From the NCBI GenBank assembly GCA_014843695.1, contig CM026400.1, forward strand, positions 14,422,716-14,486,715: DNA of 64,000 bases, read 5' to 3'. The notes beneath the pieces are model-generated. The model made no database searches, had not been told where the DNA came from, and was given only the letters and a program-made list of their open reading frames with translations. Of this stretch, positions 39,601 through 43,737 are shown in pieces. Both the position numbers and the translations under genes were made by a program. Origin of the DNA: Archivesica marissinica (lineage: Eukaryota > Mollusca > Bivalvia > Venerida > Vesicomyidae). Position 1 is the first letter of the stretch; each line of letters starts with the position of its first letter.

Positions 39601-41841
39601 NNNNNNNNNNNNNNNNNNNNNNNNNNNNNNNNNNNNNNNNNNNNNNNNNNNNNNNNNNNNNCTTTGCGCGGGGGGTGTACACTGCTTTCGGATTTTTCTG
39701 GTTATCCTCCGATAAGTTCATCGTATAGAATATTTCTTGGCCTTTTTCTCCTAGCCACAACAAAATCATTGTCACCTTCATTTCACCCGATATTTCATGT
39801 AATGGGCCTTTAAAAATCAATTCCGTTTGTTGACGATTTTTTTTTAATGTTTCCAGCAGATTTTGGCTTTCCCAGTCCATTCTAGGTGTTGGTACATCTG
39901 TTAAATCCATACTGATTTAGTCAATAAGTCTCAACATATAATCTAGTGAATGTGCAATATAATTCCTACAATTTGAATGTACAGATACAATTCACAGTCA
40001 TAATTTCTGACACCATGTTATGTTTTGGTATTAACTATAGAACGACAATAAGTGCTTAATGTGTTCTAACTATATTTATTGACATACAATAATAGAACTT
40101 ATATTATACACTGAACTTATTTATTAAATATTATATTATTATTTATTAAATATTATTATGATAATGTATAGTTATGGCCCAAATGTATAAAACCATAACG
40201 CATAAATGAATTAAAGCGACACTGCATAGCAAAAAGCAAATAAAATGCTCTTTTTTTCAAATGCATTGCTAATTTGCTACTACAAATTCTTCCGAATACA
40301 TTCGAACACACACTAACATTGAATCAATAAACAGTGCTTTTGTGGATTGAAAGTATGATTTCATATACCGGCCATCCATGCTCTTGAATTAACGTTTGTG
40401 TGTCAATACTAAACGCGAGATAATGTCTTTAGAGAACATTTAACTAAGAATAGTCTACAAATAAATAGGCACAAATGTGAGATATAATGGTAAATATCTG
40501 CCATAAATCGTGTTATTCATGATACACTAGTTGTATTACGCATGGATGTTTACATTATTTTGCTATGTCAACAAACCGCGTATACGACGTTTGTTTATTA
40601 GTTCGAAAAGCTCAGTAATTTGAGGCAAATATTTGGAAAACATTTATACCACAAAGGCATATAATAGTAAAATACATTCTGTAGAAATTTGTGTTTTCAC
40701 TGATGTAGTGTCGCTTTAATAATTAATTTCCATATGTTCAGTAGGCCCCTACGTTTATCTGCAACTTACTCAAAGCATACAACCGCATACAATCTCTGTC
40801 CTTTCCAGTCCAGGTACCACCAGCTCTGCACTTCCGGTCTTTCACGAGGTAACTTCCGGTAAGCATGTAACCCTCGTCACATTTATACCTTAGCGACCTC
40901 TTCCTGTCATTGAATACGAAGGTGCCGTACCACGGTTCTTTTGGAAGAACGCAACCATATTTGGTCGCTGCTGAAAAGATGTGAGAAAGGAAATCTTCAT
41001 TAAATGTTTTATTATCACTGTCTGGTAAGCAAACAGCACATGTATCAGATTGTGAAGATACGCCCCTCCACCCCCCCCCCCATTCACATTGATACGTACT
41101 CGTCCAGTGATTAACACGTTGGATTTGCAACCCAGAGGTCGCAGGTTCAATCCCCCGCTATGCCGTATTAAAATGACTCATATCATAGTCTTTCGGACGA
41201 GACTTTAAACCGAGGTCTCGTGTCGGTGCTGTACACCGTGCACGTAAAAGAACCAGAGGATATTCTGGAATGGGCATCTGTCTGTATCATTGCACTAACC
41301 TCCAACCTCTAAAATAGCTAATCTCGTCATGAGGAGTCGCTCATATGGGCAACCGATAGCGACGATTAATAAACGTAAAACACACACGTACATGTATTCG
41401 CACCTATACTTCGAATAGTCACGGACAGACGGATCTGTAGTCCAGTGGTAACACGTTGGACTGGTAATCCAGGGGTACTTAAATATATATACTAGTACCC
41501 CCAAACGTGCCGAATCCCTGTGGTCTGACCCTAATAAAATTAACAGTCTTTCAGGTGGGACTTTAAACCGAGGTCTCGTGTCGGTGCTTTACACCGTGCA
41601 CGTAAAAGAACCAGAGGAGACTCTGGAATGAGTCTCTGTCTGTATCATTGCACTATCCTTCAAAAATCTAAAATGACTAATCTCTTCAGGAGGCGTCGCT
41701 CATATGGGCAACCGGTAGCGACGATAAATAAGCGTAAAACACCACTAGTAAAGACGTACCTATCTCATGAGAAGCGTCCACAGTCCAGATACATGCTAAA
41801 CAGAGAATAAAGATTGTTATAGCCGGTATCATTGTACCCAT
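6276..41841 (-). CDS. complement factor B/C2-like secreted protein with inactive protease domain (13 coding exons)
   Basis: Exons, 5' to 3' on the minus strand: 41760-41841, 40770-40970, 35183-35356, 28592-28687, 26585-26731, 22938-23059, 19403-19604, 14800-14958, 13586-13650, 12542-12700, 10345-10561, 8801-9041, 6276-6636. Every junction is GT-AG and in phase; the total is 2226 nt, 741 residues. Order: signal peptide (1 to about 23), two CCP/sushi domains (about 28-152), linker, vWA (about 194-394; MIDAS DVSSS at 201-205, T280, D317), trypsin-like domain (about 396-682), acidic tail (about 686-741). In active factor B, vWA binds C3b through a metal ion and the protease cleaves C3. Here the His site is Ser452 (TTASC), the Ser site is Ile629 (GDIGGP), Asp514 is kept, and the usual IVGG is IAQG. 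Factor B normally has three CCPs. Most likely a secreted, non-enzymatic binding or regulatory protein; that role is inferred. Confidence 0.88.
6307..6432. repeat. 27-bp coding minisatellite in exon 13
   Basis: About 4.5 units, encoding DGDPDADPI on the minus strand. The period is nine codons, so copy-number change keeps the frame. Confidence 0.92.
6834..6960 (+). mobile_element. SINE family A fragment
   Basis: Starts within the anticodon arm (GTGCGAAAGG) and ends in the body at AGGAATTAG. It lies in intron 12 of the factor B-like gene. Confidence 0.78.
6961..7674. other. intron 12, no further gene seen
   Basis: Unique-looking sequence inside intron 12. No repeat family recognised. Confidence 0.35.
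7675..7955 (-). mobile_element. SINE A fragment fused to SINE family B
   Basis: 7675-7722 is a short family A piece (TTGCCTAAGGGCACAATCG, GGCTCCAT) joined without spacer to a family B body and complete tRNA head ending ACAGATCCGTCTG. Confidence 0.8.
7963..8203 (-). mobile_element. SINE family B, head lost
   Basis: Same orientation as the copy beside it and starting only a few bases after it. It ends in the B box (GGGGATCGAAC), so the 5' half of the tRNA is missing. Confidence 0.82.
8638..8765. repeat. CTTGC/CTTGT pentanucleotide-like repeat
   Basis: CTTGCCTTGTCTTG units grading into TGGCTGGC and GCCTGCCTGC, intronic. Confidence 0.88.
8801..9041 (-). CDS. factor B-like exon 12
   Basis: Acceptor GCTAACTCCAG, donor AG|GTAAAT. 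Encodes [16 protein letters not shown], the conserved TAGWG core strand and [11 protein letters not shown]. An earlier GGGTAG at 8815-8820 would break the phase with exon 13, so the GTAAAT donor was chosen. Confidence 0.85.
9160..9330 (+). repeat. dispersed repeat with AAGATGGCCGCC
   Basis: Shares TGCTACAAAWGGTTTCTCAAC, AACATACTAA and CAAGATGGCC with the reverse complement of about 28100-28420. Class unknown. Confidence 0.55.
9548..9796. repeat. 65-bp tandem repeat, about 4 units
   Basis: Nearly identical units CTCTGCTTTTATCGTTGTAT ... AACATTCTCAAATAT, in intron 11. Confidence 0.93.
9887..10079 (-). mobile_element. hAT-like element end fragment
   Basis: On the minus strand it starts TAGGGACGGCAACGAATA, the terminus of the element at 32440-35014, and continues about 190 bp. 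It has one copy of the segment that is tandemly repeated in that element. Confidence 0.8.
10178..10310 (-). mobile_element. SINE family C tail fragment
   Basis: Contains GGGCAGGCTCCAGCGGTTAACCAGTAC and CACCAACCTCCGTA, the reverse of the family C 3' body. Confidence 0.75.
10345..10561 (-). CDS. factor B-like exon 11: catalytic Asp region
   Basis: Acceptor ACGTTCCAG, donor CATCAG|GTTGGT. Encodes [20 protein letters not shown] and DYDVALLDL. The Asp of YDVALL (residue 514) is the third triad residue and is retained. Confidence 0.86.
10876..11072 (+). mobile_element. SINE family A
   Basis: The anticodon loop reads TTCACAT instead of TTCAGGT. About 30 bp of the body after the B box are deleted. 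Confidence 0.85.
11394..11613. repeat. direct duplication, two units of about 110 bp
   Basis: TATCACAGGGTGAATCTCCC ... ACCAACATT(T/A)TTCTTGTTT occurs twice with two or three differences. The flank at 11240-11345 resembles 44760-44900 (ACCGACCTACCGCAA and similar), a low-copy dispersed repeat. Confidence 0.85.
11625..12340. other. intron 10, no further gene seen
   Basis: AT-rich intronic sequence without a recognised repeat. Confidence 0.35.
12345..12535 (+). mobile_element. SINE family A, head-truncated
   Basis: Starts at the T-arm (AAAGGTCCTGAGTTCGAGCC). It ends within 10 bp of the exon 10 donor. Confidence 0.85.
12542..12700 (-). CDS. factor B-like exon 10: protease N-terminal part, His lost
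   Basis: Acceptor TTATGCATAG, donor CAG|GTACAG. Encodes [29 protein letters not shown]. The codon at 12593-12595 is AGC (Ser) in the position of the catalytic His of TAAHC. The two Cys that bracket the site are kept. Confidence 0.87.
12741..13034 (+). mobile_element. SINE family B, full length
   Basis: Begins CAGACGGATAAGTAGTCCAG and ends GCGACGATAAATAAAAGTAAAACACAC. The cloverleaf can form. Confidence 0.9.
13133..13590. repeat. 59-60-bp minisatellite spanning the exon 9 donor
   Basis: About 7.5 units of GTATCTGGACGACCTACTGG ... CTACCTAGGAAAGCGGATAG. On the minus strand the unit contains CCTAGGTAGGGAGAGTGAAG, which aligns with the exon 9/intron 9 junction CCAAGGTATGGAGAGTTTAG. Confidence 0.92.
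13586..13650 (-). CDS. factor B-like exon 9: linker into protease domain
   Basis: Acceptor TTTTTATTCAG, donor CCAAG|GTATGG. Encodes [20 protein letters not shown]. The Cys is the usual chain-linking Cys. IAQG stands where active trypsin-like enzymes have I[VI]GG. Confidence 0.83.
13790..14010 (-). mobile_element. SINE family B, head lost
   Basis: Tail and body intact. It stops in the B box (GGGGGATCGAAC). About 15 bp are deleted around the TATCATTGCA region. Confidence 0.83.
14158..14300 (+). mobile_element. LINE-like 3' tail ending in (TTA)n
   Basis: Second copy of the 5555-5692 repeat; same TTTGTTGAGGGCCTCATGG block and TTA-triplet end. Confidence 0.6.
14380..14462 (-). mobile_element. 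SINE family E tRNA-like head
   Basis: Reverse of GCGCAGTGGTTAGCGCTCTC ... GGTTCGATCCTCGGACC. Head only. Confidence 0.65.
14556..14803. repeat. 45-bp minisatellite starting at the exon 8 donor
   Basis: Five to six units of GTAACTTGTCGGGATTACAC ... TATTCCAATGAT; the first two units at the left are more diverged. The unit next to exon 8 contains its functional donor. Confidence 0.9.
14800..14958 (-). CDS. factor B-like exon 8: end of vWA domain
   Basis: Acceptor TTCTTCAAACAG, donor ATCG|GTAAGT. Encodes [20 protein letters not shown] and [20 protein letters not shown], the last strand and helix of a vWA fold. Confidence 0.87.
15029..15085 (-). mobile_element. SINE family E tail fragment
   Basis: ACGTTATTTATTTTCAAATT and ACGAAACAAGCTTTAAGAAC resemble the reversed tail at 5489-5550. 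Confidence 0.5.
15451..15688 (+). mobile_element. SINE family A, full length
   Basis: GGAAGACGTGATAGCGCAGTG to TTTGTATTAAATAAAC, with two bases missing in the D-loop. Confidence 0.88.
15965..16085. repeat. purine-rich (GA)n/(GGGA)n tract
   Basis: About 120 bp of nearly pure A/G on the plus strand, in intron 7. Confidence 0.9.
16160..18838. repeat. 47-bp satellite, about 57 units
   Basis: Unit TGTGCTTGCTTGTTCAAACA ... AAGATGYCATGTATTCAGGG. Variants alternate (CAACTAAAC or CACCTAAGC; ATTCAGGG or GCAATG). Around 18130-18480 two variants alternate regularly, giving a 94-bp higher-order period. It fills most of intron 7. Confidence 0.96.
19055..19288 (-). mobile_element. SINE family B, head lost
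   Basis: Ends in the B box (GGGTCAGACGGGGGATC), 115 bp downstream of the exon 7 donor. Confidence 0.83.
19403..19604 (-). CDS. factor B-like exon 7: vWA MIDAS Thr and Asp
   Basis: Acceptor GCTACTTTTAG, donor AGAG|GTACAG. Encodes [12 protein letters not shown] (MIDAS Thr280) and [12 protein letters not shown] (Asp317), the second and third metal-site loops of vWA. Confidence 0.88.
19692..22600. repeat. 24-bp satellite, about 120 units, two subfamilies
   Basis: Left part (to about 21475) uses GAGACAGCSTGACAGATCCTAC with GCCAGCATCAC variants; right part uses GAACCAGTCTCACAGATCCTAC. The unit is eight codons without stops in several frames, so 260-437-codon frames arise on both strands. Intron 6. 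Confidence 0.96.
22605..22917 (+). mobile_element. SINE family E, with partial head duplicated in reverse
   Basis: A full copy starts near 22670 (TTAGCGCGCTCGCTTCTCAC, B box GGTTCGATCCTCGGACC) and ends GTAAAATAAATAAAG. At 22600-22625 the head occurs inverted (GCGCTAACCACTGCGCTAAT). CTCCGGGTACTCCGG is locally doubled. Confidence 0.82.
22938..23059 (-). CDS. factor B-like exon 6: vWA middle
   Basis: Acceptor TGCATCAAG, donor ACAG|GTATGT. Encodes [20 protein letters not shown] and [19 protein letters not shown]. Confidence 0.87.
23139..23385 (+). mobile_element. SINE family C
   Basis: Family C head GCCTCCGTGGTCGAGTRGTTA ... GGTCACGGGTTCGAGCCC has a long variable arm, suggesting a class II (Ser/Leu-type) tRNA ancestor. 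The body has TATGAAAAAGTTGGCAGTTT and GGAGCCTGCCCAGGAAAGG. Confidence 0.85.
23446..24365. mobile_element. unclassified inverted-repeat DNA element, 8-bp target duplication
   Basis: Termini GTTACGCCGCATAGAGCTCC and GGAGCTCTATGCGGCGTAAC are perfect inverses. ACACCTCT is duplicated at 23438-23445 and 24366-24373. Subterminal regions carry many copies of GAGCTCTATGCG in both orientations. There is no transposase-like frame, so it is non-autonomous. An 8-bp duplication fits hAT, P or Merlin, but the ends do not match a family I know. Confidence 0.88.
24374..25480. other. intron 5, no further gene seen
   Basis: Unique-looking sequence. Short open frames lack splice sites or recognisable domains. 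Confidence 0.35.
25486..25630 (+). mobile_element. SINE family B, rearranged head
   Basis: The GATCGCAGG region is partly repeated (GGTCGCAGGGGTCGAACAGG, then GCAGGTTCGATCCCCCGTC). The copy is truncated after GTGCACGTAAAAG. Confidence 0.8.
25875..26107 (+). mobile_element. SINE family A, full length
   Basis: GGAAGTCGTGATAGCGCAGTG to AATAAATTTGTATAAA. One of the best-preserved copies. Confidence 0.9.
26523..26572 (+). mobile_element. SINE family A tail fragment
   Basis: TAACTTGTTTCGCAATCGAGC only, 13 bp from the exon 5 donor. Confidence 0.7.
26585..26731 (-). CDS. factor B-like exon 5: vWA start with MIDAS DxSxS
   Basis: Acceptor CATGATTTCAG, donor GGAG|GTAGCA. Encodes [20 protein letters not shown], then [18 protein letters not shown] (201-205) is a complete metal-binding motif. 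No clear factor D-type Arg-Lys cleavage site precedes it. Confidence 0.88.
26739..27289. mobile_element. TA MITE (CAGTCAAACCTG family) with both ends tandemly multiplied
   Basis: The left end (AGTCAAACCTGTRTTAGTGATC ... AAGCAGCCA) occurs three times, separated by TG/TA microsatellite. The right end (CACCTGTGCTAAGCAGCCAC ... AGACAGGTTTGACTGTA) also occurs three times at about 87-bp spacing. Confidence 0.82.
27290..27469. mobile_element. pogo-like MITE, partial second copy
   Basis: Right terminus GACATAACGGATG followed by TA as at 6211. The interior GATCCGACTTCGAGATAACC matches 5995-6210 inverted. The left terminus is diverged. Confidence 0.6.
27733..27858 (-). mobile_element. SINE family B 3' half
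   Basis: From the tail to AGAGATCCATTCCAGAGT. The head is absent. Confidence 0.8.
28080..28420 (-). repeat. dispersed repeat related to 9160-9330
   Basis: The reverse complement has TGCTACAAAAGGTTTCTCAAC and CCAAGATGGCCACCG. A run of G near 28303 lies inside. Confidence 0.5.
28592..28687 (-). CDS. factor B-like exon 4: linker between CCP and vWA
   Basis: Acceptor TACATTTTAG, donor CAGT|GTAAGT. Encodes [20 protein letters not shown], a short predicted helix, and [10 protein letters not shown]. Only this frame is open and in phase on both sides. Confidence 0.8.
29025..29314 (-). mobile_element. SINE family B, full length
   Basis: Complete from tail to ACAGATCCGTCTG. Several transitions in the head. 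Confidence 0.87.
29380..29570 (+). mobile_element. SINE family A, head-truncated
   Basis: Starts GTCCTGAGTTTGAGTCCCGC and ends AAGTTTGTATAAACTAA. Confidence 0.85.
29868..31589. repeat. 25-bp satellite, about 69 units
   Basis: Unit CTCACTCTAGTGATGGGTGTAGCGG with blocks of shared variants (TAGCGGTTACC, TATCGGCTCAC). An 11-bp foreign piece ACCAAACCCAA interrupts it near 31492. Intron 3. Confidence 0.95.
31664..31842 (-). mobile_element. SINE family E
   Basis: Tail TTTTACAACGATTGCGAAGC, GAGGAAACCGGAGTACCCGG, ending GTCACATACTTCCCGGACC. Head lost. Confidence 0.82.
32046..32129 (+). mobile_element. SINE family E tail
   Basis: GGACCATATATACGCTTTCATC with a 15-bp deletion, then the common tail. 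Confidence 0.72.
32147..32428 (-). mobile_element. SINE family B, full length
   Basis: It ends at ACTACAGATG, directly before the target duplication of the hAT element. Confidence 0.87.
32551..33375. repeat. 55-bp satellite within the hAT element, 15 units
   Basis: Unit CCTATKGTCTGTTTTATGGC ... CTTCCTGTAAGGCCATGTAA. Units are nearly identical, differing mainly at one G/T site. Confidence 0.96.
33563..33775 (+). mobile_element. tRNA-derived SINE family D
   Basis: TGGTCCAATGGTAGAGCGTC (A box) and GGTCCGGGTTCGATAC (B box), then a body ending near CCTGCAAGGGGTTTGACATT. It interrupts the hAT element. No close family copy was seen elsewhere in the window. Confidence 0.7.
33776..34383 (-). pseudogene. 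hAT/ZBED transposase fragment, frameshifted
   Basis: Starts at ATG 34381-34383. A BED zinc finger (RCNLCKLD ... NNHLKNKHP) is split by a frameshift near 34290. The reading continues [20 protein letters not shown], then [20 protein letters not shown] and [20 protein letters not shown] after another shift near 34080, and [14 protein letters not shown] after a third near 33840. These are N-terminal and early core segments of hAT transposases. The C-terminal dimerisation part is absent. Not functional. Confidence 0.88.
35183..35356 (-). CDS. factor B-like exon 3: CCP/sushi domain 2
   Basis: Acceptor GCATATTTCAG, donor AGTA|GTAAGT; 58 codons, phase 1-1. Cys pattern [24 protein letters not shown] is a complete four-Cys CCP with its conserved Trp. 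Symmetrical phase-1 exons allow domain shuffling. Confidence 0.9.
35452..35679 (-). repeat. 3' LTR (228 bp)
   Basis: On the element strand it runs TGTTCTATTATTGGG ... ACATAACA-like end (TGTTAT on the plus strand). It is bounded by the polypurine tract on the inside. Confidence 0.83.
35680..35692 (-). promoter_or_regulatory. polypurine tract
   Basis: Element-strand CTCAAAAGGGAGA directly before the LTR TG, the usual primer for plus-strand DNA synthesis. Confidence 0.8.
36116..38661 (-). pseudogene. gypsy-type pol remnant (RT-RNase H-integrase)
   Basis: One frame read from the gap leftward carries RT ([44 protein letters not shown] with IVDD in the catalytic box), RNase H ([31 protein letters not shown]) and integrase (zinc-binding HSGH ... 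CPIC; catalytic D in ATDLF, D in ISDNG, E in NGFAE). Nonsense codons lie at 38405-38407, 38351-38353 and 37274-37276, so no full polyprotein can be made. No chromodomain was recognised after the integrase. It ends at 36116-36118. Confidence 0.9.
38662..39661. other. assembly gap, exactly 1000 N
   Basis: Both sides carry CTTTGCGCGGGGGGTGTA (38644-38661 and 39662-39679), so the contig ends appear to overlap. The gap length is probably a placeholder. Confidence 0.97.
39680..39910 (-). pseudogene. gag N-terminal fragment of the gypsy-type element
   Basis: Starts at ATG 39908-39910; reads [13 protein letters not shown], then [20 protein letters not shown] and ends near KNPKAVYT at the gap. No zinc knuckle or protease is present in the assembled part. 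Confidence 0.78.
39999..40015 (-). promoter_or_regulatory. primer-binding site (tRNA-Leu-like)
   Basis: Element-strand TGGTGTCAGAAATTATG directly follows the LTR end. TGGTGTCAGAA is complementary to the 3' end of many tRNA-Leu. Confidence 0.78.
40016..40099 (-). repeat. 5' LTR, internally deleted (84 bp)
   Basis: Keeps both edges of the 228-bp LTR (TGTTATGTTTTGGTATTAAC; CAATAATAGAAC) but lacks about 144 bp between GACATA and CAATAATAG. Confidence 0.78.
40215..40715. mobile_element. TTAA-flanked MITE (501 bp)
   Basis: TTAA at 40211-40214 and 40716-40719. Ends AGCGACACTGCAT and ATGTAGTGTCGCT are inverted with one mismatch. No coding frame. TTAA duplications fit piggyBac or Kolobok. Confidence 0.83.
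40770..40970 (-). CDS. factor B-like exon 2: CCP/sushi domain 1
   Basis: Acceptor CATCTTTTCAG, donor TTGA|GTAAGT; 67 codons, phase 1-1. [38 protein letters not shown] is a four-Cys CCP with the conserved Trp. Confidence 0.9.
41098..41387 (+). mobile_element. SINE family B variant, in intron 1
   Basis: Head CGTCCAGTGATTAACACGTTGG ... GGTTCAATCCCCC with anticodon loop GGATTTGCAACC unlike the other copies. Body carries GGATATTCTGGAATGGG. Confidence 0.85.
41426..41743 (+). mobile_element. SINE family B with internal insertion
   Basis: About 45 bp (GTACTTAAATATATATACTAG ... GAATCCC) replace the B box. The rest is intact. Confidence 0.85.
41760..41841 (-). CDS. factor B-like exon 1: signal peptide
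   Basis: ATG at 41839-41841. [19 protein letters not shown] followed by TVDA and SHEI, a typical signal peptide with probable cleavage after VDA. Donor ATAG|GTACGT. A second in-frame ATG is at codon 4. A good donor (GTCG|GTAAGT) at 43492-43494 could end a 5' non-coding exon; unproven. Confidence 0.82.
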
Positions 41842-42460
41842 CTTCTTTATTCATAAATAACACAGATAATATAACGATGCGCCTGTTACATTACAGTTGA
41901 TTTAAGTTAATTCCAAACGATATCCGTTACATTTCCACTGTTGCCAGATAGAGTCCCTAACATTATTCTATATTTTCCTGGAAGTTGGTATACATGTATA
42001 TTATATATGCATTGCAGAAACTGTATAATGCTGGGAACTTCAAGTCGAACTAATGGTTTTACTACACGTATATCCTAATGTTCCACTTCTGATTTCACGC
42101 TAGATCCGGGTCGCAGAATTACATCTATGTTTATTTACATCCTGCTTCGAGTGTTTTTAACAACTAATCACAGATTACATTCCGGTCTTTCAGCGTGAGA
42201 AAGTACGGAATGTGAAGTAGGTTACCGAGTAGGTTACCGAGAACTGGTTTCAATAATGAGTTCTAAGAACACAACACTGCAAATATAAATTATATAAATA
42301 TAAATGGTGACCTCTATATATCGGAATGTTCGGCTTTGAATAGATTCATAACAATCTTAAAGAAAATGAATTAGCTGGATTTTTGTTTTCCTCGAAAAAG
42401 GCTTTTTAGTTTTTGCGCCAAAAATTGGGATGTAGAGGACCACATATATATATATATATA
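41842..42460. other. 5' flank of the factor B-like gene
   Basis: No CpG-rich block or clear TATA box assignable to a start. An (AT)n tract is at 42446-42470. Confidence 0.35.
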
Positions 42461-42469
42461 TATATATAT

Positions 42470-42712
42470 GCGTGTAAAAGAACCAGTTGAAACTCTAATG
42501 GGTCAACAGTCAAACCTGTCTTAAGCAGCAAGCCAAGGGAGTCACTGAAAGTGGCTGCTTAGCACAGGTGACTGCTTAATACAGGTCAAATGTATAATAA
42601 AGCAACATATCTGGAAACTGGCTGCTTAATACAGGTGACCACCAACAACGGTGTGGCTGTATGTCTATCATTACACTATCCTCCAAAATTTAAAATGTCT
42701 CGTCTCTTCAAG
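42470..42712 (+). mobile_element. SINE family B fragment carrying a TA MITE
   Basis: SINE B body (GTGTAAAAGAACCAGTTGAA ... TTACACTATCCTCCAAAATT) is split at ATGGGTC by a copy of the CAGTCAAACCTG MITE (about 42503-42660). The same composite is inverted at 43738-44110. Confidence 0.8.
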
Positions 42713-42767
42713 AGATTATATTATATATATACTAGTTCCCTGTTGGGTACACTCTTCATATAATGTA

Positions 42768-42945
42768 CAGTCAAACCTGTCTTAAGCAGCCAGCCAAGGG
42801 AATCATAGAAAGTGGCTGCTTAGCACAGGTGGCTGCTTAATAGAGGTCAACTGTATAATAAAACAACTTATTGGAAATCTGGAAGCTGGCTGTTTAATAC
42901 AGGTTGGCTGCTTAATGGAGGTGACCACTAAGACAGGTTTGACTG
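42768..42945. mobile_element. TA MITE, CAGTCAAACCTG family, intact
   Basis: TA + CAGTCAAACCTGTCTTA ... TAAGACAGGTTTGACTG + TA; 178 bp. The interior repeats AAGCAGCCA/TGGCTGCTT motifs. Reference copy for the family in this window. Confidence 0.87.
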
Positions 42946-43062
42946 TAATTATAAAGTTAGGGTTTTTTTAGGTTTAAAGTTTCACCGATAGACTGGGAAC
43001 AGGCGTGGATATATTTTGCCTGGTCAGTAATAGCAATATATTTCAACACCCGATACCATTAA

Positions 43063-43299
43063 CCCTTTCAACACCACAGACCTTTAAATTGGCTTACAAA
43101 AAAGTGTAGATCCAGATGAGCCGGCTCGTGACGAGCCGGCTCATCTGGATCTGCACTTTTTTCAAGTAATATAACTATTTTTAGAAGAAAAAATTACCCA
43201 TTTTGATAAATGAACTGATCCAAATGTAATTTTGTTATTAATTTATTGGTCTAAAAATATCATGGACCAGTCCATGTGAGTTACTTGGGGTTGAATGGG
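43063..43299. mobile_element. TTAA MITE (piggyBac-like ends) with hairpin
   Basis: TTAA at 43059-43062 and 43300-43303. Ends CCCTTTCAACACC and GGGGTTGAATGGG are inverted. A near-perfect palindrome of about 65 bp lies at 43101-43167 (GATGAGCCGGCTCG-TGA-CGAGCC). Confidence 0.85.
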
Positions 43300-43737
43300 T
43301 TAATTGAGCCGTATTGGCATTCTGATATCATTTTGGCAGAAGTAAAAAATCGACAGACTGGAATCTAGGTTACCTCGACTCTACAAAACTGAGACATTTT
43401 CAACTCAAAACGCATTGCGCATGTTTGTGCGTGTGGTTTAAATATACATGCGAAATGTTTCTTATCTTATTTACTCAGATATACGAAACTTACCGACTTG
43501 ACGGCTACCAGGCGCGTAGCTGGGTTATTAAGTAGGTGCAGACCACGGCAAACGAGCACTGTAAGTGTGCACGGTATGAAGGCATGCTCCCCCTTGTACA
43601 CTCCCTTATACAATTGTAGCGTATAAGAGGTTTCATTGTAAACTAGTTCATTCATTCATTTTCGTGGACATTTTGATATTCCGCAGTTTCATTTTCCAAT
43701 GAAATCTGGTGCAACAATTAGACACTGCTATGCGCTG

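Larger units (their letters stand above)
35452..40099 (-). mobile_element. Ty3/gypsy-type LTR retrotransposon, degraded
   Basis: Direct LTRs at 35452-35679 and 40016-40099, primer-binding site, polypurine tract, gag start and pol (RT, RNase H, integrase order). Flanks TATAG (35447-35451) and TATAT (40100-40104) are a near-match 5-bp target duplication. Pol has three in-frame stops and a 1000-N gap replaces the centre. It lies in intron 2, same strand as the host gene. Confidence 0.9.

Noticed and set aside
38541..39813. Plus-strand frames of 350-395 codons
   Set aside because: They consist almost entirely of the N gap.
43494..43660. 5' non-coding exon of the factor B-like gene ending at GTCG|GTAAGT
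   Set aside because: The donor is good, but no promoter or matching acceptor with a pyrimidine tract before the ATG could be shown; needs a transcript.
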